Of a stretch of DNA of 64,000 nucleotides, positions 35,339-45,039 are shown piece after piece. How positions within the stretch are numbered: position 1 is the stretch's first letter; each line of letters begins with the position of its first letter. The stretch is from an uncultured Lachnospiraceae bacterium. GTDB taxonomy: Bacteria; Bacillota; Clostridia; Lachnospirales; Lachnospiraceae. The translations under genes were made by a program, and so were the position numbers. The DNA is taken from NCBI GenBank assembly GCA_934320845.1, contig CAKRFU010000004.1, positions 1 through 64,000 of the forward strand, in the 5' to 3' direction. A model generated the notes under the pieces. It worked only from the letters and a program-made list of their open reading frames with translations. It was not told the origin of the DNA and searched no databases.

Positions 35339-35908
35339 ATGAATACAATAGATGACATACAAATTATAAATCTTTTGTTTGAAAGACAGGAAAGTGGTCT
35401 TTTAAAAATGGAAGAGAAATATAAAAAATACTGCTATTCCATTGCGAACAGAATAATATTTGACAATGAGGATGCCGAGGAGTGTGTAAATGATACCTGG
35501 CTTAAAACATGGAATTCAATTCCACCGAACAGACCTGAAAATCTTGCAGGTTATCTGGCAAAGATTGTCAGAAATCTTGCATTAAACTGTTATGAAAAGA
35601 AGAATGCAAAAAAGAGAGGGGGCGGTCAGGTGGAAATGTCATTAGACGAACTTTCTGAGTGTGTTGCAGATACAAACAGGGTTGAAGAGAATATTGAAAA
35701 AAAGGAACTGGTTACAGTCATTTCAAATTTTTTGCAAAACAGGGATGAAAAAAAGAGGACAATATTTATACAGAGATATTTTTATATGGAAGAACTGCAT
35801 GATATTGCTGACAGAATGCAGATGAAAGAAAGTTCAGTGCGTTCAGTTTTGTCAAGGATGAGAAAAGATTTAAGAAAGTATCTCGAAGAGGAGGGAATTG
35901 CATTATGA
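35339..35908 (+). CDS. ECF-type RNA polymerase sigma factor
   Basis: Sigma-70 family, extracytoplasmic-function subgroup, 189 residues. Region 2 is seen in FDNEDAEECVNDTWLKTWNS, and region 4 helix-turn-helix in LHDIADRMQMKESSVRSVLS followed by RMRKDLRKYL. AAGGGAGAG just upstream supports ATG 35339 rather than the start 24 bases earlier. It overlaps the next gene by 4 bp (ATGA), the usual coupling of an ECF sigma factor and its anti-sigma factor. The controlled genes are not identifiable. Confidence 0.93.
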   Translation: MNTIDDIQIINLLFERQESGLLKMEEKYKKYCYSIANRIIFDNEDAEECVNDTWLKTWNSIPPNRPENLAGYLAKIVRNLALNCYEKKNAKKRGGGQVEMSLDELSECVADTNRVEENIEKKELVTVISNFLQNRDEKKRTIFIQRYFYMEELHDIADRMQMKESSVRSVLSRMRKDLRKYLEEEGIAL

Positions 35909-36861
35909 AAAATTCAGTAGATGAGAAAAGAGAGTGTGCAAAAAAAATAATGCATGCAATTGGAGAACTGCCGGATGATATGATTTCAAAGGCAAATCCT
36001 GAAAACTGGAAAGACGGTGTATATATCGGCGAAAATTCGTTGGAGAATGTAAGTGATACCAAACGTGGAAAAATTACAGTCATAAGTGAATGGCTTTTGA
36101 CAAAAAGAAAACAGGTGGCTTTTGCGGCAACATTATTTCTGTGTGTTATAGTGGCAGGCGTATGGAAAATGAATTCTGTAAGTGACCACATAGAGAATAA
36201 TTTAAACAATGAGCAGCCAAATCAAATAATTGAGGGTACAAGTGAGCCTGAAAATACTTATGACCCTCTCACAGGAATTACAAAAAGTAAAAAAAGGAAT
36301 AAAAAAAATAAGGGTGAGAAAGCTGAGAAAAAAGTGCCGCAAAATGACGGCAAAAATTATGTTCCAAAAAATAACGATAACAAAAAAGATGAGGATGACG
36401 AACCTGACAGTACAAAATTGCCGGAAATGAAGGATTACAAGGATGACAATGACAATTCTTCAGACAGGAGAGGAATCGGCAAAGGAGAGGACGGCGACAA
36501 CCGTGATAACAGCCAGACATCAAAAGATGATGCAACAGATGCACCACCACAGGCAGCAATTCCGGATACTCCGGATGAAAGTATCCCGCAGGAAAGTGTA
36601 ACGGCATATAAGTTAGATTCACAGGGAAACAAAACAGCAGTAAACATAACGGCAGCAGATGCTTTAAAGATAGCTGATATAATTGATGGCAAAAAATATT
36701 CACAGGATGTGGAGACAAGCGGATACGCGGCTGTTTTGAAATATAAGGGAAATGAATATTATTACGATTCAAAATCAAAGATACTTGTAACAGCAGGAAA
36801 AGGTGCAAAATTGTCTGAAAGTGAAAATACAGAGCTTAAAAAGATTATCAAACTTGACTAA
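35905..36861 (+). CDS. Putative membrane anti-sigma factor
   Basis: Single-pass membrane protein of 318 residues. A cytosolic N-terminal ~65 residues (a likely sigma-binding domain, without the HxxxCxxC zinc motif) precedes one TM at about 70-90 (FAATLFLCVIVAGVW). After it comes a long Lys/Asp/Asn-rich disordered stretch, about 125-215, and a compact C-terminal domain of about 75 residues (AADALKIADIIDGKKYSQ, then YKGNEYYYDSKSK). Role inferred from the overlap with the sigma gene and the topology. The C-terminal domain could be the external sensor; I do not recognise it. Confidence 0.75.
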   Translation: MKNSVDEKRECAKKIMHAIGELPDDMISKANPENWKDGVYIGENSLENVSDTKRGKITVISEWLLTKRKQVAFAATLFLCVIVAGVWKMNSVSDHIENNLNNEQPNQIIEGTSEPENTYDPLTGITKSKKRNKKNKGEKAEKKVPQNDGKNYVPKNNDNKKDEDDEPDSTKLPEMKDYKDDNDNSSDRRGIGKGEDGDNRDNSQTSKDDATDAPPQAAIPDTPDESIPQESVTAYKLDSQGNKTAVNITAADALKIADIIDGKKYSQDVETSGYAAVLKYKGNEYYYDSKSKILVTAGKGAKLSESENTELKKIIKLD

Positions 36862-36892
36862 TTGTTAGGTTACCATATATAATAAATGGTAA
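36854..36892 (+). promoter_or_regulatory. Aconitase promoter with overlapping palindrome
   Basis: TTGACT (36854-36859), 18-bp spacer, TATAAT (36878-36883). The inverted repeat TTACCAT (36870-36876) and ATGGTAA (36886-36892) encloses the -10 box, as expected for a repressor site. Confidence 0.6.
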
Positions 36893-36922
36893 TTATGAAA
36901 TTGAAATAGGAGGATTTTGATA

Positions 36923-39214
36923 ATGATTAAGCTTTACGACAACGGCGTATATCTTTTAAACGGTACTGAAATTGTTGAAGATGGCGCTCAGGCTTTAGAT
37001 GCCGTTTTAGCTAAAACAGGCAAAAAAGTCACAAAAGAAGAGGCAGCTAAGGGTACTATGGCTTATGGTATTCTTGAAGCACATAATACTTCAGGCAATA
37101 TGGAAAATCTTCAGATCAAATTTGACAAACTTACTTCTCATGATATTACATTTGTAGGTATCATTCAGACAGCTCGTGCGTCAGGTCTTGAAAAATTTCC
37201 TGTGCCATATGTTCTTACAAACTGTCACAACAGTCTCTGTGCAGTAGGTGGAACTATAAATGAAGATGATCATATGTTTGGACTTACATGTGCAAAGAAA
37301 TATGGTGGAATGTATGTACCACCTCATCAGGCTGTTATCCATCAGTTTGCGAGAGAGATGCTTGCAGGCGGTGGAAAGATGCTTCTTGGTTCTGATTCTC
37401 ATACACGTTATGGTGCACTTGGTACTATGGCTATGGGTGAGGGTGGTCCTGAGCTTGTTAAGCAGCTTTTAAACCGTACATATGATATTCCTATGCCGGG
37501 TGTCGTAGCAGTTTATCTTACAGGAAAACCAAATAAAGGTGTAGGTCCTCAGGACGTGGCTCTTGCGATTATTGGAGCAGTATTTTCAAATGGCTATGTA
37601 AATAACAAGGTTATGGAATTTGTAGGTGATGGTGTAGCAAATCTCAGTGCTGATTTCAGAATCGGTATCGATGTTATGACTACAGAAACAACATGTCTTT
37701 CATCAATTTGGACAACAGATGATAAGATTAAAGACTTCTATGATATCCATAAACGTCCACAGGATTTCAAGGAAATCAAACCGGATGCAGTTGCTTATTA
37801 TGATGGTATGGTTTATGTCGACCTTAGCAAAATCAAACCTATGATTGCTATGCCGTTCCATCCAAGCAATGTTTATACAATCGACGAGTTAAATGCAAAC
37901 CTTATGGATATTCTCGATGATGTAGAGAAGAAGGCACTTGTAAGTCTTGACAATAATAAAGTTAAGTATACTCTCAAAGATAAAGTTCACAATGGAAAAC
38001 TTTATGTTGAACAGGGTGTTATTGCAGGATGTGCCGGCGGTGGATTTGAAAATATCTGTGATGCCGCTGATATTCTCCGTGGAAAATATATTGGCGCAGA
38101 CGAGTTCTCGCTCAGCGTTTATCCTTCAAGCCAGCCTGTATTTATGGAACTTGTTAAGAATGGCAGGATAGCAGACCTTATGGAGACAGGTGCGACAATC
38201 CGCTCTGCATTTTGTGGTCCTTGCTTTGGTGCTGGGGATGTTCCTCCAAACAACGGTCTTTCAATCAGACATTCAACAAGAAACTTCCCTAACAGAGAAG
38301 GTTCTAAAGTTACAAGCGGTCAGATTGCTTCAGTTGCACTTATGGATGCACGTTCTATTGCAGCAACAGCAGCAAACAAGGGATATCTTACTTCAGCAGA
38401 AGATGTAGATGTAGATTTCACTAAACCTAAATACTTCTTTGACAGCACTATTTATGAAAATAGAGTTTATAATGGTGTCGGAAAGCCTGATCCTGATGTA
38501 GAAATCAAATTCGGTCCAAACATCAAGGATTGGCCTGCAATGTCAGCACTTACTGACGACATCGTTATCAAAGTCGTATCAGAAATTCATGACCCTGTAA
38601 CTACAACAGATGAACTTATTCCTTCAGGAGAGACTTCATCATTCCGCTCAAATCCTTTGGGACTTGCAGAATTTACACTTTCACGTAAAGACCCTGAGTA
38701 TGTCGGCCGCGCAAAGGCAGTAGCAAAAGCAGAAAAGGCAAGAGTTGCCGGTGAAGATATTTTTGCAGCATGTCCGGAAGTTAAAGATGTATTTGCAAAG
38801 ATTAATGCTAAGTTTGATGTTAAGCCTGAAAACACACAGATTGGAAGTATGATTTATGCTGTTAAACCTGGTGATGGTTCTGCCCGTGAACAGGCTGCTT
38901 CATGTCAGAAAGTTCTCGGTGGTTTTGCAAATATTGCTAAGGAATATGCAACAAAGAGATACCGTTCAAATCTTATCAACTGGGGAATGCTTCCATTTAT
39001 TTACGATGAAGATGAGCTTCCATTCAAGAATGGAGATTATATCTTTGTAAAAGACATAAAGAAATCTGTTGAGAATAAGATTGACACTATCAAAGCATAT
39101 GTTGTTGGGGATGAAATGAAAGAATTTGAACTTCATCTCGGAAAACTTACAGATGCAGAACGTGAGATTATTGTTAAGGGCTGCCTTATCAATTACTATC
39201 GTTCACAGATGTAA
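36923..39214 (+). CDS. Aconitate hydratase
   Basis: Fe-S hydratase of 763 residues that interconverts citrate and isocitrate. Substrate and cluster motifs include [26 protein letters not shown], the first cluster Cys in [17 protein letters not shown], and the other two in [15 protein letters not shown]. It is of the shorter, mitochondrial-like aconitase type common in Clostridia. ATG 36923 is set by AGGAGG at 36908-36913. It has its own promoter with an overlapping palindrome and is followed by a large hairpin. No other TCA or glutamate-synthesis gene is beside it. Another hydro-lyase of the same superfamily is possible but less likely. Confidence 0.9.
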   Translation: MIKLYDNGVYLLNGTEIVEDGAQALDAVLAKTGKKVTKEEAAKGTMAYGILEAHNTSGNMENLQIKFDKLTSHDITFVGIIQTARASGLEKFPVPYVLTNCHNSLCAVGGTINEDDHMFGLTCAKKYGGMYVPPHQAVIHQFAREMLAGGGKMLLGSDSHTRYGALGTMAMGEGGPELVKQLLNRTYDIPMPGVVAVYLTGKPNKGVGPQDVALAIIGAVFSNGYVNNKVMEFVGDGVANLSADFRIGIDVMTTETTCLSSIWTTDDKIKDFYDIHKRPQDFKEIKPDAVAYYDGMVYVDLSKIKPMIAMPFHPSNVYTIDELNANLMDILDDVEKKALVSLDNNKVKYTLKDKVHNGKLYVEQGVIAGCAGGGFENICDAADILRGKYIGADEFSLSVYPSSQPVFMELVKNGRIADLMETGATIRSAFCGPCFGAGDVPPNNGLSIRHSTRNFPNREGSKVTSGQIASVALMDARSIAATAANKGYLTSAEDVDVDFTKPKYFFDSTIYENRVYNGVGKPDPDVEIKFGPNIKDWPAMSALTDDIVIKVVSEIHDPVTTTDELIPSGETSSFRSNPLGLAEFTLSRKDPEYVGRAKAVAKAEKARVAGEDIFAACPEVKDVFAKINAKFDVKPENTQIGSMIYAVKPGDGSAREQAASCQKVLGGFANIAKEYATKRYRSNLINWGMLPFIYDEDELPFKNGDYIFVKDIKKSVENKIDTIKAYVVGDEMKEFELHLGKLTDAEREIIVKGCLINYYRSQM

Positions 39215-39259
39215 TAGCGAGTAATGAATTTTAATAAGAGTTGATTAGTCTATAGATAA

Positions 39260-39311
39260 TAAACTGCTCCCAAAAGTAGATATTATAATATTTATTTTGG
39301 GTGGCAGTTTA
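39260..39311 (+). terminator. Hairpin after aconitase
   Basis: TAAACTGC-CCCAAAA (39260-39275) pairs with TTTTGGG-GCAGTTTA (39295-39311), leaving short bulges, then a T-rich run. It probably ends aconitase transcription. Confidence 0.7.
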
Positions 39312-39335
39312 TTTATTTGTATGCAGGAGGAAAAT

Positions 39336-40322
39336 GTGAATATTTTAAAAGATAACTTAAAACATGGCAGAGATAAATTGGGACATGGTTTTATTATAGC
39401 GGTTTTACTTGTTTCCATAATGCTGTCCGGCTGTGGAAACTTAAATGATTATATTAACAGCTATAATAATGCATCATCCGAGAGCAGCAGCTTAAATGAC
39501 AACGTGAAATTGTCGCATGAATCGTACAAAGACAGTCCTTATCAGGTATTATCAAACAATAAGCCGGAATTTACAAAAAAGCAGAGGCAGAATACAAAAG
39601 CATTTGAACGGTACAGCAGACTTGACAGTCTCGGCAGATGTGGCGTTGCCTTTGCGAATATATGTCAGGAACTTATGCCGGATTCTGAGAGAACAGGCAT
39701 CGGCATGATAAAACCGAGTGGATGGCAGACTGCAAAATATAATGGGATAGTTGACGGCAATTATCTTTATAACCGCTGTCATCTTATAGGATTTCAGCTT
39801 GCAGGAGAAAATGCAAATGAAAAAAATCTTATTACGGGAACAAGATATATGAACGTAGAGGGCATGCTGCCGTTTGAGGACGAGGTCGCAGCTTATGTAA
39901 AAAAAACAGACAATCATGTATTATACAGAGTTACGCCTGTCTTTAAAGAAAATAATCTTGTGGCAGAAGGTGTAAAAATGGAGGCATATTCGGTAGAGGA
40001 TAAAGGTAAGGGAGTATGTTTTAATGTTTTTGTATATAATGTCCAGCCTTATATAACAATTGATTATGCGAACGGAAACAGCAGACTGTCATCTGATGTT
40101 AAGGACAATAGCGGCAGCACAGACATTAAAAGCAAAAACACAAATAAAAAAAGTACAGTGAAAGGTACTAAGTATGTAATCAATACAAATACAGGAAAAT
40201 TTCATCTGCCATCATGCAGCGGTGCAGCAGATACACTCGCTAAAAATAAAAAAGTTTTTAACGGAAACAGGGAACAGCTTATTTCGGACGGCTATACGCC
40301 ATGTAAAAGATGTAATCCTTAA
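39336..40322 (+). CDS. Secreted DNA/RNA non-specific endonuclease lipoprotein
   Basis: Lipoprotein of 328 residues with a signal peptide ending LSGC, so it sits on the outside of the membrane. The core is a DNA/RNA non-specific endonuclease domain: NRCHLIGFQLAGENANEKNL holds the His/Asn active-site region (family form DRGHL). The tail, about residues 280-328, reads KFHLPSCSGAADT and GYTPCKRCNP, a Cys pattern like small Ada-type zinc domains that may bind nucleic acid or zinc. I choose GTG 39336 because AGGAGG is at 39325-39330. It may help use or clear extracellular DNA. Confidence 0.85.
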   Translation: MNILKDNLKHGRDKLGHGFIIAVLLVSIMLSGCGNLNDYINSYNNASSESSSLNDNVKLSHESYKDSPYQVLSNNKPEFTKKQRQNTKAFERYSRLDSLGRCGVAFANICQELMPDSERTGIGMIKPSGWQTAKYNGIVDGNYLYNRCHLIGFQLAGENANEKNLITGTRYMNVEGMLPFEDEVAAYVKKTDNHVLYRVTPVFKENNLVAEGVKMEAYSVEDKGKGVCFNVFVYNVQPYITIDYANGNSRLSSDVKDNSGSTDIKSKNTNKKSTVKGTKYVINTNTGKFHLPSCSGAADTLAKNKKVFNGNREQLISDGYTPCKRCNP

Positions 40323-40396
40323 ATTCGGTTACACTTGCGCAATCCTTGCAAAAAAGATATAATTATAGCTTAGAATGTATAAAAAGGAGAAAGTTT

Positions 40397-43300
40397 ATGG
40401 CGGCGGCTTCAAAAAAAAATTCGACTAAAGAAAACGTTGAGGTCAAGGATGATAATAAAAATACAGAGAGTGTTTTTGAAAGCAATACAAAGAAAGGCAG
40501 CAGAATCGGAAGTTCAACTGTGAAAAAAACGGTAAAGCCAAAAAGTACAGCTTCTAAAACACTTGATAGAAAAAGGAAAACAGCAGATGTAAATATTACA
40601 CATCAGCGTAAAATTCAGGATGTGACAGAATATAGGGACAGACTTGCATTTGAGACAGGTATCACTCTTATTGTCATAGGGATAGTAGCTGTTTTTTTGT
40701 ATATCAGTTTTTTAGGTCTTGGAGGTATCATAGGCAGGATTTTTGGAGGACTATGCTTCGGGATTTTTGGCTGGATAGCATGGTTTGTTCCGGCGGGAAT
40801 ATTGTTTACATACATTTTTACGGTTGTAAATAAAGGCGACAAACGTGTTAAGAGAAAAATGACCGGAATTATCGGTATGTTTCTGTGTTTTGCTGCCATA
40901 ACAGATCTTATAACGAAAAAAGAAGTCATGACAGAATATTATACGTCAAACCATGTTTTGCACCGTGGTTATTTCGAGTGTATGAATCTTACATTGGAAG
41001 ATGTACTTGAAAGCGGAAAAAGCAGTGGAGGTTTGATTGGAAGATTGATAAGTTCATTGCTTTCAAAAATTTGCGGAAATATTGGCGCATGTATTTTACT
41101 GTTTGCATTGCTTATATTATGTCTGTTTATCTTTGAGGGTATCGAGATTATGGCTGCTCTCAGAAAAAGAAATGCATACAGAGAGGAAATGGAGAGACTG
41201 TACGGAGAGGTTAAGGATGAGATTGGATACAGTGAGCCGTCATATAATGTTCTCAGAAATAAATCCTCAATAAATCCTTTTGGAGATATAAATAAAAAAA
41301 ATGATGAAGTAGACATAAGGGAAAAATATAAGAGAACATCAGGGGCTTCAATGAAAAAATCTGACAGACCTGATTACGTTGAGAGCGTAAGAAACAGTAC
41401 AGAGGGTGTAATGCAGTCTGTTGATTTGAAAATGATGGGAAAATTTCTTGATGAACAGAAGAAGAAAGCTGGGGCAAAAGAGAATAATCATAATGAAATG
41501 CATGAAATACACATTGAAAAAACGGATATTCAAAATAAAGAAGCAAAAATACAAAAAGAGACTGAACTTAAAAATGATATAAAAAAGCAAAAGAATACAA
41601 AAAATATTGAAAAGGAAATTGAAATAAGAGCAGATAGTGATAAAGAAATTGAGAAGCCAAAAACAGAAGTTAGTCTTAACTCAGAGAGCATACCTATATT
41701 CAGGGAAGAAATGAACCAGAAATTTGGCAAGAACAGAGGAAGATTATCTTACTCGGGAAATCCAAATCCAAATGTAAAACAAAATAATGAGAATAAGCAG
41801 GAAAGTTTTGAGGAAAGACCTGTATTTGAGGAGAAATATACACCGGAAATAGAAAATTATCATGATACAGATGCACATGACACTGTAGCAGAAAAAGATT
41901 GTGGGATTATAGAAAAAAATTCTGAGGTTGTAGAAAGAAACTCTAATGTGGTAGAAGATTATGACACGAATGTAGAATTAGACAATCAGGCAGATTATTA
42001 CAATGTGTCCCAAAAAACAAATTATGATAACGAAAATGCGAATTTGCAGAGTGATACATATGTAGAAAACGTAGCTGCCGCAGAAGAAAATGCGTTGGAA
42101 GCAGTTGAATTTGCTGCAGAAATAGAGAAGTCGGATGAGAAAGTAGAAGTTCCTGAAAAAAATAAAAATGTTGCATTTTCTTATGATGAAGGTATTCAAT
42201 ATGCACAAAATACAGAGTTTGAAAATGAGTCTGATAATGCTGCTTCTAATGTAGTCAGCCAGCCGGTCAAATCAACAGTTGAAACCGTTGGAAATGTCGG
42301 TACAGTAAATTCTTATAAGAAACCGGAAGACAGCAGCAGGCATGGAAAGTTTGGTGGAGATGATTATGTCTCAGAGTCGAAGGCGTTTAATGCTTTAAAT
42401 GAAACAAAGGTGGCAGAACCGGTTATTGAACGTGCACATGTATTTCCACCAGTTGAGCTTTTAGGAGAACCTGTTCATAACAGTGATTCTATCAGTGATG
42501 GTGAACTCAGAGAGACAGCACAGAAATTGGAAGATACGTTAAAAAGCTTCAATGTCAATGTCAAGATGGGTGCTGTTATCTGTGGGCCTACGGTCACAAG
42601 ATATGAACTTTACCCTGAACAGGGTGTCAGGGTAAATAAAATTACTAATCTTACGGATGACATAAAACTTAGCCTTGCTGCGCAGAGTATTCGTATTGAA
42701 GCACCGATTCCGGGAAAATCTGCCGTGGGTATCGAGGTGCCTAACCCTACTCCAAGTTCAGTATATTTTAGGGAACTTCTTGAGGGAGAAGCATTTGAAA
42801 AGGCAAAATCACCCCTTACATTTGCTGTCGGCAAGGATATTTCAGGAAAACCTATACTTACTGATATCGGAAAAATGCCGCATCTTCTTATAGCAGGTGC
42901 GACGGGTTCAGGTAAGTCAGTCTGTATAAATACTTTGATTATGAGTATTCTTTACAAGGCCGATCCAAAGGACGTAAAACTTATTATGATTGACCCGAAA
43001 GTAGTTGAACTTAGTGTTTACAACGGAATACCGCATCTTATGTGTCCGGTTGTGACAGATGCCAAAGATGCTGCCGCAACATTGAACTGGGCAGTAAGAG
43101 AAATGAGTGACAGATATAATAAGTTTACTGAACTTGGTGTGAGAAATATTGCAGGATACAATGAGAAACTGCAAAAAGTCAGCGAGCCGGAAAAAGCCGA
43201 ACATACAAAAATGCCGTACATAGTTGTTATTGTTGATGAGTTTGCGGATTTGATGATGGTTGCATCAAAGGATGTTGAAGATGCGGTATGCCGTCTTGCA

Positions 43301-43945
43301 CAGCTTGCAAGAGCAGCGGGTATTCATCTTGTGCTTGCTACCCAGCGTCCGTCAGTCAATGTAATAACAGGTACTATTAAGGCAAATATTCCGTCAAGAA
43401 TAGCATTTTCGGTTTCTTCAGCAATTGATTCCAGAACTATCCTTGACAGGAGTGGTGCTGAAAAATTGTTGGGAAAAGGTGATATGTTGTTCTTCCCGTC
43501 AGGTTATTCAGAGCCTGTCAGGGTACAGGGTGCTTTTGTGACTGATGAGGAAGTAAGCAAAATTGTTGATTTCCTCAAAAATAATAATGAAGAACCTGAA
43601 TACAATGACAAGGTTACACAGGTGGTCGAGGAAGATACAACTGAAACTCAAAAAGAGTCAAAACCTGAGAGGGATGAATATTTTGAGGATGCCGGAAGAT
43701 TTGTGATTGAGTCGGACAGGGCCGCAGCGGGTCAGCTTCAAAGAAGATTTTCAATAGGTTTTAACAGAGCGGGAAGAATAATAGACCAGCTGCATAAGGC
43801 AGGTGTCGTAGGCCCAGCGGAAGGAACAAAACCGCGTAAAATTCTTATGAGTAAAAATGAGTTTGAAATGATGCTTGGAAATGCACCGGAGCCGGTATCT
43901 GAGGAAGAGATAGATGCAATAACAGAGGAATTCGGGCAGCAATAA
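40397..43945 (+). CDS. ftsK: DNA translocase FtsK/SpoIIIE
   Basis: Septal DNA pump of 1182 residues that clears and aligns chromosome ends at division. About four TM helices lie between residues 83 and 252. A very long, acidic, Glu/Asn-rich linker follows (about 270-680). The motor has Walker A GATGSGKSVCINT near 834, Walker B VIVDEFADLMMV near 945 and the family block RDRSGAEKLLGKGDM-type sequence (seen as ILDRSGAEKLLGKGDMLFFP). The C-terminal gamma DNA-reading domain contains RRFSIGFNRAGRIIDQL near 1115. ATG 40397 follows AAGGAG; the longer frame is rejected. The linker is poorly conserved in such proteins. Confidence 0.95.
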   Translation: MAAASKKNSTKENVEVKDDNKNTESVFESNTKKGSRIGSSTVKKTVKPKSTASKTLDRKRKTADVNITHQRKIQDVTEYRDRLAFETGITLIVIGIVAVFLYISFLGLGGIIGRIFGGLCFGIFGWIAWFVPAGILFTYIFTVVNKGDKRVKRKMTGIIGMFLCFAAITDLITKKEVMTEYYTSNHVLHRGYFECMNLTLEDVLESGKSSGGLIGRLISSLLSKICGNIGACILLFALLILCLFIFEGIEIMAALRKRNAYREEMERLYGEVKDEIGYSEPSYNVLRNKSSINPFGDINKKNDEVDIREKYKRTSGASMKKSDRPDYVESVRNSTEGVMQSVDLKMMGKFLDEQKKKAGAKENNHNEMHEIHIEKTDIQNKEAKIQKETELKNDIKKQKNTKNIEKEIEIRADSDKEIEKPKTEVSLNSESIPIFREEMNQKFGKNRGRLSYSGNPNPNVKQNNENKQESFEERPVFEEKYTPEIENYHDTDAHDTVAEKDCGIIEKNSEVVERNSNVVEDYDTNVELDNQADYYNVSQKTNYDNENANLQSDTYVENVAAAEENALEAVEFAAEIEKSDEKVEVPEKNKNVAFSYDEGIQYAQNTEFENESDNAASNVVSQPVKSTVETVGNVGTVNSYKKPEDSSRHGKFGGDDYVSESKAFNALNETKVAEPVIERAHVFPPVELLGEPVHNSDSISDGELRETAQKLEDTLKSFNVNVKMGAVICGPTVTRYELYPEQGVRVNKITNLTDDIKLSLAAQSIRIEAPIPGKSAVGIEVPNPTPSSVYFRELLEGEAFEKAKSPLTFAVGKDISGKPILTDIGKMPHLLIAGATGSGKSVCINTLIMSILYKADPKDVKLIMIDPKVVELSVYNGIPHLMCPVVTDAKDAAATLNWAVREMSDRYNKFTELGVRNIAGYNEKLQKVSEPEKAEHTKMPYIVVIVDEFADLMMVASKDVEDAVCRLAQLARAAGIHLVLATQRPSVNVITGTIKANIPSRIAFSVSSAIDSRTILDRSGAEKLLGKGDMLFFPSGYSEPVRVQGAFVTDEEVSKIVDFLKNNNEEPEYNDKVTQVVEEDTTETQKESKPERDEYFEDAGRFVIESDRAAAGQLQRRFSIGFNRAGRIIDQLHKAGVVGPAEGTKPRKILMSKNEFEMMLGNAPEPVSEEEIDAITEEFGQQ

Positions 43946-44010
43946 ATTATCTTGAACTGAGCATTGTAAACAACACAGTAAATTATCTTGAATTAAGTGT
44001 TATAAACAAC
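43943..44010 (+). repeat. 36-bp tandem duplication covering the ftsK stop
   Basis: The unit taaattatcttgaa...ataaacaac occurs at 43943-43974 and again at 43979-44010 with a few changes (period 36). The first copy begins at the ftsK stop codon. Confidence 0.75.
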
Positions 44011-44045
44011 TTTCAAACAACCTTAAAATAGAAAAGAGGAAAAGT

Positions 44046-44999
44046 ATGAACGTAAAAAATAATATTAAAAATAAAGCATTACTTATATACAATGATTTTT
44101 TGCACAGCGACAAGTTTAATCTGCATTATAAATGGCTTAAGGCTGCCGCTGAAAAGCATGATATAACCCTGGAATGTGAGGGTAATTCAAAATTTTTATG
44201 TTCATATGCATCTTCTTTAGACGATAGTCTTGAAAAGACCCTCTTGGAATATGATTTCATTCTTTTTTGGGACAAGGATATAAGACTTGGAACGAGATTT
44301 GCTGATATATGTCTTAAGGCGGGTATTTCGATTTTCAATAATATTCAAGCAATAGCTGACTGTGATGACAAGTCAGCAACCTATGAAAAAATATGGAGAT
44401 GGAATGACAGTCACGATAGCAGTGAACAGATAAAAATGATACCTACTGTAGTAGCACCGATGACCTATGAAAACATAGGATACACAAGTTTTGTTTTTCT
44501 CGACAGGGTAATTTCGGAGTTTGGATTTCCGCTTATTGTAAAGGAATGTTTTGGTTCTTTTGGAATGCAGGTGTATATGGTACATGACAGGGACGAGTTT
44601 GAAAAAACTGTCAGAAATATAGGTGGAAAACCAATGCTTTTTCAAAAATATATAAAAGAAAGCAGTGGATTTGACGTGAGACTTCAGGTTGTCGGTGATC
44701 AGGTGGTGGCAGCGATGTACCGCTATACGGATGACGGCGATTTCAGGGCAAATATTACACATGGTGGAAAAATGAGAAAGTATGAACCTGATGCGGCAGA
44801 GATAAAGCTTGCCGTGAATACCGTAAAGGCTCTGGGACTTGACTTTGCGGGTGTTGACCTTTTGTTTTCAAGTGGCAAAGATAAAACGGCTGATATGGTA
44901 TGTGAAGTGAATTCAAACGCTCATTTTAAAAATATTTTTGACTGCACCGGGGTAAATGTTGCAGACGAGATTATGGATTATATAGTAAAAAGACAGTAG
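44046..44999 (+). CDS. RimK-like ATP-grasp protein A
   Basis: Cytosolic ATP-grasp enzyme of 317 residues, RimK/glutathione-synthase fold. ATP-binding elements: FPLIVKECFGSFGMQVYMV (Lys and Gly-rich loop) near residue 160, hinge MLFQKYI near 198, DVRLQVVGDQVVAAMYR, then GVDLLF and the metal-binding CEVNSNAHFKNI near 295. Such enzymes join a carboxylate to an amine, for example Glu to a protein or peptide, but the substrate is unknown. AAAGAGGAAAAG precedes the ATG. A second, diverged member follows 40 bp downstream, so the two may act in sequence. No obvious precursor peptide is visible between or beside them. Confidence 0.82.
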   Translation: MNVKNNIKNKALLIYNDFLHSDKFNLHYKWLKAAAEKHDITLECEGNSKFLCSYASSLDDSLEKTLLEYDFILFWDKDIRLGTRFADICLKAGISIFNNIQAIADCDDKSATYEKIWRWNDSHDSSEQIKMIPTVVAPMTYENIGYTSFVFLDRVISEFGFPLIVKECFGSFGMQVYMVHDRDEFEKTVRNIGGKPMLFQKYIKESSGFDVRLQVVGDQVVAAMYRYTDDGDFRANITHGGKMRKYEPDAAEIKLAVNTVKALGLDFAGVDLLFSSGKDKTADMVCEVNSNAHFKNIFDCTGVNVADEIMDYIVKRQ

Positions 45000-45039
45000 A
45001 GAGACGAAACGCAGCAGTTAAAAAGAAAACGGAGAAAAA

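Noticed and set aside
41700..42300. Repeat-rich ftsK linker as CRISPR or VNTR
   Set aside because: Only low-complexity Glu/Asn coding bias; no regular unit length or spacers.
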